Shown in pieces: positions 1-5,994 of a stretch of DNA of 6,838 bases. The stretch covers positions 1 through 6,838 of the forward strand of contig JAPOLF010000107.1 of assembly GCA_029977305.1 (NCBI GenBank), given 5' to 3'. Under the pieces are notes generated by a model, which saw only the letters and a program-made list of their open reading frames with translations, was not told where the DNA came from and did not search any database. Numbering within the stretch: position 1 is the stretch's first letter; each line of letters starts with the position of its first letter. The stretch comes from a bacterium. Lineage in GTDB: Bacteria > Chloroflexota > Chloroflexia > Thermomicrobiales > UBA6265. The position numbers and the translations under genes were made by a program.

Positions 1-1
1 C

Positions 2-673
2 ACAATCACCGCGTGGTCACTCACCGAGTCCCTGGGGTGGTCACTCAACGTGGTCTTCGCCCGCCTCGGATTGCTCGTCGGTGCATCCGGTCTCCGCCAA
101 GCCGCCAAGGCATGGGGCTTCGATGAGGAAATTCCCTTCGACCTCCCCATCGCCCCCAGCAGCCTCGAAGCCACCCCCGGGTATCTCGACACCGACGTCG
201 CCCTCGCCGAGACCGCGTTCGGTCAAGGACAACTCCTTGTCACTCCGATGCAGATGGCCCTCGTCGCCGCCGGCATCGCCAATGGCGGCACGATCATGCG
301 CCCCTACCTCGTGGCGGCAGTCACCGGTCCCGACGGTGTCGTCCGCTGGCAGGCCACCCCGCGCCCGTGGCGCACCCCTGTCCGCCCGGAGACCGCCGAT
401 GCCGTCGCCGCCATGATGGTCTGGGCGGCGGAGGAGGGCGGCATCCTCGCGGCCGGGATCCCCGGCGTCCGTGTCGGCGGAAAGACGGGCACCGCCGAGA
501 CCAGCGTCGTCGATGCCAACAACGCGTGGTACATCGGCTTCGCCGACGATGGCGTGCAACGCCTCGCCATCTGCGTCGTCGTGGAAGGCGAGGGGACCGG
601 CGGCACTGTCGCCCTCCCCATCGCGCACGATGTGATGGTCGCCGCCTTGGCTGCTGACCTCGCTACTCCGTAG
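2..673 (+). CDS. Class B penicillin-binding protein, transpeptidase domain (5' partial)
   Basis: This is the C-terminal part of a peptidoglycan DD-transpeptidase, which cross-links stem peptides outside the cytoplasmic membrane. The frame is open from base 2, so the start and the SxxK serine motif lie outside the window. The first visible residues read SLTESLGWSLN; SLN (bases 41-49) fits the SxN motif. A GQGQLLVTPMQMALVAAGIA stretch (about residues 78-97 of the fragment) is typical of FtsI/PbpA-type enzymes. KTGTAE starts at base 482 and is the third catalytic motif, followed by WYIGFA. The gene ends in TAG at 671-673. The closest resemblance I can name is to PbpA-like proteins of actinobacteria and relatives, which would act in elongation or division; the subtype is uncertain. 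The internal GTG at base 50 is not the start, because homology runs through it. The 3' end overlaps the convergent GH16-like gene by 11 bp. Confidence 0.93.
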   Translation, partial: TITAWSLTESLGWSLNVVFARLGLLVGASGLRQAAKAWGFDEEIPFDLPIAPSSLEATPGYLDTDVALAETAFGQGQLLVTPMQMALVAAGIANGGTIMRPYLVAAVTGPDGVVRWQATPRPWRTPVRPETADAVAAMMVWAAEEGGILAAGIPGVRVGGKTGTAETSVVDANNAWYIGFADDGVQRLAICVVVEGEGTGGTVALPIAHDVMVAALAADLATP

Positions 674-1421
674 AGGTGAAGGCGAACGAACGCATTCGCA
701 CCGTGATCGGTCGTTCTGGTTTCGGTGTGCGATGGTGCTGCAGCCACAGGTTGATCCGCGGCTGCTCAAGCCCCGGTGTTGGTACCCCGCTCGACGTGGT
801 CCACGATGCAATCACGTCATCAAGGTCGGTGGGCGTCAACTGCGGACCCATGGCAGCCTTGAACTCGACACGTCCGGCACTCCAGGTGAAGCCAATCGAA
901 ACCGGACCCGTTCCACTCGGGATCGGATAGCCGAGCGACGCCCCCGGGAGCGTGTAGGGCTGCACCGTGAACAATCCGTTGTGCCCACCGGCATCACCTC
1001 GCCACCGTCCGATCTCCACGTCGATCTCTCGGTTGGCCTGCTCCGCTGATTGCGCATCCCAGGTGAACAACCCCAGGATCGCCCATCGCCGCACCGCATC
1101 CGCAGGCGTCTCCATCACCCAGTGATAGGTGCCGTAACCGAAATCCCCGGGCTCCCCGGCCACCACCTCCGCACATGCCCACTGCCCGCCCGCCGGGGTG
1201 ATCCGCAGCTGCAATGCCCCATCCTCGGTGACGCGCACGTGGTCTGTGGACGAGGAGAACCGATTGCCGCCCGGGCCTGTGACACGGGTCCCAGAATCCT
1301 TCACCGCCCATATCTGGCCTGACCAATCAATGGTTCGCGGATAGGTTTCCGCCCCCACGCGACGCGGCAGGACCATGAGCGGCGCGAGGGCCGACGACCT
1401 GAGGAGAGTTCTCCGTTGCAT
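663..1421 (-). CDS. Secreted GH16-fold protein (family 16 glycoside hydrolase-like)
   Basis: The 252-residue product probably folds as a concanavalin A-like beta-sandwich of the glycoside hydrolase 16 type, a group that cleaves beta-1,3 or beta-1,4 glucans and galactans. The key sign is REIDVEIGRW at residues 131-140, which fits the GH16 active site ExDxE (E132, D134, E136: nucleophile, helper, acid/base). FGYGTYHWVMETP (94-106) resembles the strand before the active site, and RINLWLQHH (222-230) the later Trp-containing strand. The N-terminus MQRRTLLRSSALAPLMVLPRR contains RRTLL, fitting a twin-arginine signal, with a possible cut after VGA near residue 24, so export is likely. I chose the ATG at 1421 because the signal peptide begins there. 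An in-frame TTG at 1460 would add 13 residues and has a GAGAGG sequence, but only 2 nt from the start. It is the last gene of the minus-strand unit and ends in TAG at 665-663. Substrate unknown; the protein is short, so a non-catalytic relative is possible. Confidence 0.78.
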   Translation of the reverse strand: MQRRTLLRSSALAPLMVLPRRVGAETYPRTIDWSGQIWAVKDSGTRVTGPGGNRFSSSTDHVRVTEDGALQLRITPAGGQWACAEVVAGEPGDFGYGTYHWVMETPADAVRRWAILGLFTWDAQSAEQANREIDVEIGRWRGDAGGHNGLFTVQPYTLPGASLGYPIPSGTGPVSIGFTWSAGRVEFKAAMGPQLTPTDLDDVIASWTTSSGVPTPGLEQPRINLWLQHHRTPKPERPITVRMRSFAFTSTE

Positions 1422-1504
1422 CGATGATTGCCTGACCGGTTTCGCCCGAGCTGCGCGCAATGCCTCTCTCGCTAGAGCCCAGGATCGATCATCCCGATAC
1501 GTGG

Positions 1505-1954
1505 TCAGAGAAGCGTTCGCACGGCTACCACGTCAGGATCGTGGGGCGAGCACTTGCTCGCCGGCGCCAACGCAATGACTGCGGCTGGATCGAGCAGGAC
1601 CCACACGCGCTGCGTCGGTGCGATATCCATCGGCGCGACCACCCCGGCCAGCCCCGCCTCGTCTGCCGTTGCCAGCATGAGCTGTCGCTCCGACGCATCC
1701 TCCATCCCTTCGGCAATGAGAAACGGTCGCGGATCGGTCACCCGGAGTGGCTGCACCCAAAGATCATCCGACGGGACACCAGCCGCCATCGCCCGCAGCA
1801 CCGCGGCCCGTCGCGTCCCACAACAATGCAGCCCGCGGATTCCCACCGGCACATCCCACGGTCCGTCCGGATCGCCGATGATGCCCAAGAGGTCGCCAGC
1901 ACGCCCGGCGCGAAACACTCGTTTCGGAACACGTGCCACCGGAGCGTCGGCCAC
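1505..1954 (-). CDS. Hypothetical protein, 149 aa, translationally coupled to the cupin-like gene
   Basis: I do not recognise this family. The GTG start (1954-1952) lies 2 nt after the TAG stop of the upstream cupin-like gene, and GGGGGT just upstream can serve as ribosome binding site, so coupled translation is likely. The product begins VADAPVARVPKRVFRAG and has no signal peptide or membrane segment. It contains a Cys pair in GLHCCGTRRA (C44, C45), a later Cys near residue 125, and a hydrophobic stretch QRVWVLLDPAAVIALAPA near residues 106-123. The middle (WVQPLRVTDPRPFLIAEGM, about 66-84) looks like alternating beta-strands and turns. Its codons end in G like those of its minus-strand neighbours, which supports it as real coding sequence. 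The open frame continues upstream through the cupin gene, but that extension is a shadow. The GH16-like gene follows 83 bp downstream (44 bp if that gene starts at TTG 1460). Confidence 0.6.
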   Translation of the reverse strand: MADAPVARVPKRVFRAGRAGDLLGIIGDPDGPWDVPVGIRGLHCCGTRRAAVLRAMAAGVPSDDLWVQPLRVTDPRPFLIAEGMEDASERQLMLATADEAGLAGVVAPMDIAPTQRVWVLLDPAAVIALAPASKCSPHDPDVVAVRTLL

Positions 1955-1956
1955 GC

Positions 1957-2679
1957 CTAAACCCCCGGATGCCCGACCATCACCACCAACGCCATCGCCC
2001 GGTCGCTCGTCGCCGTCAGCGTGTGCGCTCCCTCCGACGACGTGATCCCGTACTGCGTCCCGTTGCTGACGGTGGTCGCCACATCGACCCGCCCCTTCTT
2101 CCCGGTCACCGAAACGCTCCCCTGCTCGACGATCACCAGCTTCGGCAGATCGCTGTGCGGCAAGGTCACCGACGTCCCCCGCTGCGGCTGCACCCGGTAG
2201 ATCCCAATCCGATGCTCCCCTGTTGGCACCGTGAAGGCTGGACTGGTGTGCTTCAACACATCTCCCCCGGCGTTCTTCCCCTCCGCCACCGAGACCAACC
2301 CGATCCTCAGATACTCGCCCGGCGATTTCGAGATCGTCTCCCGCTGCTGCACCGTGCCCTGTCGCGTGAAGATCGCCCCCCACGGCTCGATCCGCGCCGA
2401 CGTCCCCGTCACTTGGTCCGTGAACCGCATCGGGATCGTCTTGTTCACCGCGAACCCGAGTTCCCGCGCCTCGTACTGCGCGGTCCACGGCGTGTCGAGG
2501 ATGTCCAGCACCACCCGCCACACCGCCTGTCCCTTCGGCAGCACGCTCTGGCCCCATACCAGCGGTTGCGGCAGCGTCATGTTGGCCAAAGCAGGGGATG
2601 CCACGCTCGCAGCGGCGGTCGCCAACGTCCCCACCATCAACACCCGGCGATTCACCCGGGTCACCTCACTGCCGCCCAT
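1957..2679 (-). CDS. Secreted cupin-like protein with signal peptide
   Basis: The 240-residue product starts MGGSEVTRVNRRVLMVGTLA and has a clear export signal: R11-R12 followed by VLM fits a twin-arginine motif, then a hydrophobic stretch and an ALA cut site at about residue 32. The mature part is rich in beta-strands. Residues about 181-234 (LVIVEQGSVSVTG, then alternating polar and hydrophobic strands ending ALVVMVG) look like the second half of a cupin barrel, and a similar half may lie near 93-160. I do not see the usual His-x-His metal ligands, so an enzymatic role is doubtful; binding of a ligand or structural use is possible. I chose ATG 2679 because a perfect GGAGGT sits 5 nt upstream. 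An in-frame ATG at 2700 also has a decent site (GGGGGTGAT, 6 nt upstream) and would add MRRRRSD. It is the first gene of the minus-strand unit and diverges from the isomerase operon. Confidence 0.72.
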   Translation of the reverse strand: MGGSEVTRVNRRVLMVGTLATAAASVASPALANMTLPQPLVWGQSVLPKGQAVWRVVLDILDTPWTAQYEARELGFAVNKTIPMRFTDQVTGTSARIEPWGAIFTRQGTVQQRETISKSPGEYLRIGLVSVAEGKNAGGDVLKHTSPAFTVPTGEHRIGIYRVQPQRGTSVTLPHSDLPKLVIVEQGSVSVTGKKGRVDVATTVSNGTQYGITSSEGAHTLTATSDRAMALVVMVGHPGV

Positions 2680-2814
2680 GTCCGACCTCCGTCTGCGCAT
2701 CCATTGATCACCCCCATTGTGCCCCATGCCCCCCGTCCCACGGTCGACCTCCTGCGGGTATCCTGCGTGCCACGCCCCCGACGTCGGGGGATTCGCCCAC
2801 CGAGGAGCGCACCG
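2680..2814. promoter_or_regulatory. Divergent intergenic control region
   Basis: This 135-bp gap separates the divergent cupin-like and isomerase genes and must carry the promoters of both units. I see no convincing -35/-10 pair. TATCCT at 2759-2764 could be a plus-strand -10 element and CACAAT, read on the minus strand near 2716-2721, a minus-strand one, but neither has a good partner at 16-18 bp. Two CCTGCG repeats (2751-2756, 2762-2767) are spaced by one helical turn, and a perfect palindrome follows at 2775-2790. The plus-strand gene has a strong ribosome binding site, GAGGAG at 2802-2807, 7 nt before its ATG. Confidence 0.6.
2775..2790. repeat. Perfect 16-bp palindrome upstream of the isomerase operon
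   Basis: CCCCCGACGTCGGGGG is identical to its own reverse complement. It ends 11 nt before the GAGGAG ribosome binding site and 24 nt before the ATG at 2815. It could be an operator for a dimeric regulator, or in RNA a six-pair GC hairpin with an ACGT loop. No T-tract follows, so it is not a rho-independent terminator. Confidence 0.75.
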
Positions 2815-3618
2815 ATGCAACCGGACCTGCCGGAGTCCTCGCTCCGCTTCGCCTACAGCACCATCAACTGGGGCACCACCCCCGACCTCGACGAGACCTT
2901 CGCCGAGATCCGCGAGGCCGGTTGGCGCGCCGTCGAACTCTTCTGGCACGACCTCGGCTGGCTCGGCACCCCGGCCGATCTCCGCCGCCGCCTCGCCGCC
3001 CACGACCTCATCCCCGCCACCTTCTTTGGCGCCGTCAAGATGCCGCCCGATCCGGCGCAGCTCGTCCGCATGAAGAACGAGATCACCTTCGCCGCCGAAC
3101 TCGGTGCCTCCCATTACGGCCTCGTCGGCGGCGACCGTCTCCGCTGGCGCCCCCCGACCGTCCGCGAGATCGCCGATCTCGGCGGCTTCTGCGAGGACCT
3201 CGCCGAGTACGGCGAGACCCTCGGTGTCACCGTCGCCTATCACCCGCACGTCCTCTGCACCGTCGAGACCGAGGCGGAGATCAACCAACTCCTCGCCGCC
3301 ACCACCACCCTCACCCTCTGCCTCGACGCCTCCCATATTGCCCTCGTCGACGAAGACCCGATCAGCCACCTCCGCACCTACCGCGATCGCACCGGTTACG
3401 TCCACCTCAAGGACTGGGGCCGAGGCACATTCGCCGAGATGGGGGAGGGGACCATCGGCATCGACTTCGTCTCCATCCTCGAGGAACTGGAAGCCATCCG
3501 CTTCCCCGAATGGGTCGTCATCGAGCAATCCCGCAGCAACGTCTCCCCCCTCCGCAGCGCGCAGATCAATGCCGCCGCGCTCACGCGATTCGGTTGGGAT
3601 CCGGGGGCGATCGGCTGA
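2815..3618 (+). CDS. Sugar phosphate isomerase/epimerase family TIM-barrel protein, IolE-like
   Basis: The 267-residue product belongs to the AP-endonuclease-2-like TIM-barrel family of sugar isomerases, epimerases and inosose dehydratases, which are cytoplasmic and use a divalent metal. Visible barrel signatures are FAYSTINWG (12-20), REAGWRAVELFW (33-44), VAYHPH (140-145), CLDASHIAL (169-177), YVHLKDW (195-201), GEGTIGIDF (210-218) and WVVIEQS (233-239). D171, H197 and E237 sit where metal ligands usually lie. The stretch from YHPH through the ETEAEI helix, DASH and VHLKD resembles myo-inosose dehydratase (IolE) more than xylose isomerase. The ATG is preceded by GAGGAG at a 7-nt gap. The stop TGA shares one base with the ATG of the next gene, a Gfo/Idh/MocA oxidoreductase, so both are probably co-translated. 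Pairing with an IolG-type dehydrogenase suggests polyol or sugar-ring catabolism, but the substrate is not known. Confidence 0.9.
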   Translation: MQPDLPESSLRFAYSTINWGTTPDLDETFAEIREAGWRAVELFWHDLGWLGTPADLRRRLAAHDLIPATFFGAVKMPPDPAQLVRMKNEITFAAELGASHYGLVGGDRLRWRPPTVREIADLGGFCEDLAEYGETLGVTVAYHPHVLCTVETEAEINQLLAATTTLTLCLDASHIALVDEDPISHLRTYRDRTGYVHLKDWGRGTFAEMGEGTIGIDFVSILEELEAIRFPEWVVIEQSRSNVSPLRSAQINAAALTRFGWDPGAIG

Positions 3619-4817
3619 TGCTCACCCTCGCCATCGCCGGCTGCGGCGTCATGGGGAAGCGCCACGTGCGCGGCCTCGCCCGACTCCGCGATGTCAACGC
3701 GTTGCCATTCCGGCTGGTCGCCGCCTGCGATCCCATCGAGTCAAGCGCAACCGCCCTCGCCGATCTCGCGGAGGATCTCCTCGGCGAGCGCCCCGCCACC
3801 TTCCCCGATCTCACCACTGCCCGCGCCGCCCTCACCCTCGACGCCCTCGACATCACCACCGCGCCGGCCCTGCATCCCGCCGTCGCCATCGAGGCACTCG
3901 CCCACGGCATCGACATCATGGTCGAGAAGCCGATCGCCCTCACCGTCCGCAGCGGCCGCAAAATTCTCGACGCCGCCACCGCCCATCGCCGCGTCCTCTC
4001 CGTCGCCGAGAACTACCGCCGCGATCCCATCAACCGCCTCGCCAAGGCCCTGCTTGATGCCGGCGCCATCGGCCGTCCCTACCTCGCCGCGCAGCACTTC
4101 TCCGGTTGGGGCGAGAAGGTCATCATCACCCCGTGGCGACACCGCGCCCAGAGCGGAGGCATCGCCATCGACATGGGCGTCCACTACGCCGACATCCTCG
4201 AGTACTTTCTCGGCGAGATCACCCACGTCGTCGGCATGGGCGCCATCGTCGATGCCACTCGCCTCGCCTCCGACGGCACCGCCCACCCTGCCGACGCCGA
4301 AGACCTCACCGTCGGCTCGACCCGCTTCGCCAGCGGCGCCGTTGCCAGTTGGATGCTCGACTTGGCGGGGAGGGGAGAGTTCGCCTTCGCCCGCACCCTC
4401 TACGGCACCGGTGGCACCATCGCCATCCCCAACGACCGCACCGGCAAACCGCTCGCCGTCACCCGTTGGATCGATGGCGCCCCCGTCTCACTCACTCCCG
4501 AGGAGCAACTCGCCCTCGTTCCCGCGTTCCGCCTCGATCCCGTGACCTCCGCCCTCTTCGGCGCAGAACGCCTCGCCTCCTACGACCTCGACTGGGCCGA
4601 CATCGACGCCAACCTTCTCGCCATCGAGTTCGACGACTTCGCCCGCGCCATCTCCACCAGCACCCCGCCCGAGGTCGACGGCATGCAGGGCCTCCGCTCG
4701 CTCGCCATCAGCTACGGCTTCCTCGAGAGTGAACGCACCGGTCGCATCCTCCCCGTCACCGAACTCCTCGATGGCCGCAGCACCCCGTACCAAGACGCCC
4801 TCGACGCCTCGACCTGA
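3618..4817 (+). CDS. Gfo/Idh/MocA family NAD(P)-dependent oxidoreductase
   Basis: The 399-residue product oxidises or reduces a sugar, cyclitol or related ring hydroxyl with NAD(P). The N-terminal Rossmann fold opens with LAIAGCGVMGKRH (4-16), fitting GxGxxG plus the typical His. VEKPIALT contains the EKP motif (E103, K104, P105). The C-terminal alpha/beta domain carries SGGIAIDMGVHYADIL with D185 and H189. Lys, Asp and His at this spacing match the catalytic triad known in Bacillus subtilis inositol dehydrogenase (K97, D172, H176), so the enzyme is probably active. The length is somewhat above the family's usual 330-390. The ATG overlaps the isomerase stop by one base (TGATG), which fixes the start and implies coupled translation; GGGGG about 10 nt upstream is a weak binding site. 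A 2-hydroxyacid dehydrogenase gene follows after 30 bp. The open frame extends far upstream inside the isomerase gene, but that part is a shadow. Confidence 0.93.
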   Translation: MLTLAIAGCGVMGKRHVRGLARLRDVNALPFRLVAACDPIESSATALADLAEDLLGERPATFPDLTTARAALTLDALDITTAPALHPAVAIEALAHGIDIMVEKPIALTVRSGRKILDAATAHRRVLSVAENYRRDPINRLAKALLDAGAIGRPYLAAQHFSGWGEKVIITPWRHRAQSGGIAIDMGVHYADILEYFLGEITHVVGMGAIVDATRLASDGTAHPADAEDLTVGSTRFASGAVASWMLDLAGRGEFAFARTLYGTGGTIAIPNDRTGKPLAVTRWIDGAPVSLTPEEQLALVPAFRLDPVTSALFGAERLASYDLDWADIDANLLAIEFDDFARAISTSTPPEVDGMQGLRSLAISYGFLESERTGRILPVTELLDGRSTPYQDALDAST

Positions 4818-4847
4818 CATCCGCCGCACGGAACCACGGAGCCGACC

Positions 4848-5975
4848 ATGGGAACACGCATGAAGGTCGTCGTTTGGGACAGCATCGGCAACACCCTGCT
4901 CGGGGTGCGCCCGTGGTCGAGTTGGGAAGCCCCTATCCAAAGCTGTTTCCTCGAGACCGATCCCGACGCGATCGCCCATGCCCCGGCGCTCGCCGACTTC
5001 CTCCCTGACGTCGACCTCGACCTCGTCTGGTGCAACAGCGCCGACGCCCCCTACGAGTACTTCGGGCAACTCTATGCCGATTTCGCCGGCGCCCTCCGCT
5101 TCACCCGTGATCGCGACGAGATCATCCGCGAGGTCGAGGATGCCGACGTCCTCATCCTCCACAAGGAGCGCTTTCCCGCCGAGGGCATCGCTTCCGCCCG
5201 CAACCTGAAACTCATCCAACACCTCGGGCAGGAGTGCCGCGGTGTCCCGATCGCTGCCGCCCGCGCCCGCGGCATCCCCGTCGCCGCCGTCCCCTTGGTG
5301 AACTACACCGTCGTTGCCGAACAGGTTTGGGCCTATATCCTCAACTGGGCGAAGCGCCTCCCCGCCCTCCGGCAGCACATGAAGGACCGTGACTACGCCG
5401 ACACGTGGACCCGTTTCCCCGGTACCCAGATCGTCGGTGACATGACCCTCGGCCTGCTCGGACTCGGCGAGATCGCCCGTCCCATCGCCCGCGTCGCCCG
5501 TGCCTTCGGCATGGATGTCCAGTACTGGGACATCGAGCGCTTCCCTGACATCGAAAAATCCCTTGGCGTCCGCTACGCCGACTGGGATGACGTCCTCGCC
5601 ACCAGCGACATCGTCTCCCTCCATCTCGCCCTGAACGACAAGACCACCGGCATCATCGGCGCGCGGGAGATCGGGCTCCTCAAACCCACCGCCCTCTTCA
5701 TCAACACCGCCCGCGGCCTGCTCGTCGACCAGACCGCACTCACCGACGCCGTGGCCAACCGCCGCCTCGGCGGCATCGCCCTCGACGTCTATGCCAACGA
5801 ACCACTCCCGTACGACGATCCCTTGCTCGTGATGCACGACACCGCCGACGAGCGCATCACCCTCACCAAGCACAACGGGTGGCAGCACCCGTGGACCTGG
5901 GTACGCGATTCACAGGAACTCTGGGCCAACGTCGGCCGACTCGCCCACGGCGAGCCGCTCCTCCACCTGATCTGA
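4848..5975 (+). CDS. D-isomer-specific 2-hydroxyacid dehydrogenase family protein
   Basis: The 375-residue product should interconvert a 2-hydroxyacid and its 2-oxoacid using NAD(H). After a substrate domain with IQHLGQECRGVPIAAARARG and VAAVPLVNYTVVAEQVWAYIL (typical of the dimer and hinge region), the Rossmann motif reads GLLGLGEIARPIA (202-214), with D228 (YWDIERF) as the probable NAD-binding acid. Catalytic residues are Arg in INTARGLLVD (R289), Glu in DVYANEP (E318) and His in LTKHNGW (H342). Two oddities stand out: the third Gly of GxGxxG is Ala210, and the usual Pro before the catalytic His is Lys. Neither rules out function. The family is usually 310-340 residues, so the N-terminal part is somewhat long. 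GGAG lies 6 nt before ATG 4848; ATG 4860 (MKVVVWD) is an alternative start. The gene sits 30 bp after the Gfo/Idh/MocA gene and 19 bp before the luciferase-like gene, so it is in the same operon. Confidence 0.93.
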   Translation: MGTRMKVVVWDSIGNTLLGVRPWSSWEAPIQSCFLETDPDAIAHAPALADFLPDVDLDLVWCNSADAPYEYFGQLYADFAGALRFTRDRDEIIREVEDADVLILHKERFPAEGIASARNLKLIQHLGQECRGVPIAAARARGIPVAAVPLVNYTVVAEQVWAYILNWAKRLPALRQHMKDRDYADTWTRFPGTQIVGDMTLGLLGLGEIARPIARVARAFGMDVQYWDIERFPDIEKSLGVRYADWDDVLATSDIVSLHLALNDKTTGIIGAREIGLLKPTALFINTARGLLVDQTALTDAVANRRLGGIALDVYANEPLPYDDPLLVMHDTADERITLTKHNGWQHPWTWVRDSQELWANVGRLAHGEPLLHLI

Positions 5976-5994
5976 TCCACGCAAAGGAGTTGCC

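Noticed and set aside
682..699. Small hairpin GCGAA...TTCGC after the PBP stop as a terminator
   Set aside because: The stem is only 5 bp with no T-tract, and it lies inside the coding part of the convergent GH16-like gene.
1422..1460. TTG start at 1460 for the GH16-like gene
   Set aside because: It would put 13 extra residues ahead of the signal peptide, and the GAGAGG site is too near the TTG; kept as an alternative only.
2775..2790. Palindrome as a rho-independent terminator
   Set aside because: No T-tract follows on either strand and it lies upstream of, not after, genes.
1933..2814. Plus-strand upstream extension of the isomerase frame
   Set aside because: The translation is Arg/Pro/His-rich without family character and runs opposite the cupin-like gene; the ATG at 2815 has a strong ribosome binding site and the family begins there.
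2680..3528. Minus-strand extension of the cupin-like frame to 523 aa across the isomerase gene
   Set aside because: The added part is low-complexity Gly/Glu/Asp-rich translation opposite a clearly conserved isomerase, and a perfect GGAGGT plus signal peptide mark the start at 2679.
2598..3617. Plus-strand upstream extension of the Gfo/Idh/MocA frame
   Set aside because: The extension is Arg/Pro-rich shadow inside the isomerase gene; the Rossmann fold starts right at ATG 3618.
4488..5888. 466-aa minus-strand open frame
   Set aside because: It lies opposite two well-supported oxidoreductase genes and reads as Gly/Asp/Val-rich shadow caused by C-ending codons on the plus strand.
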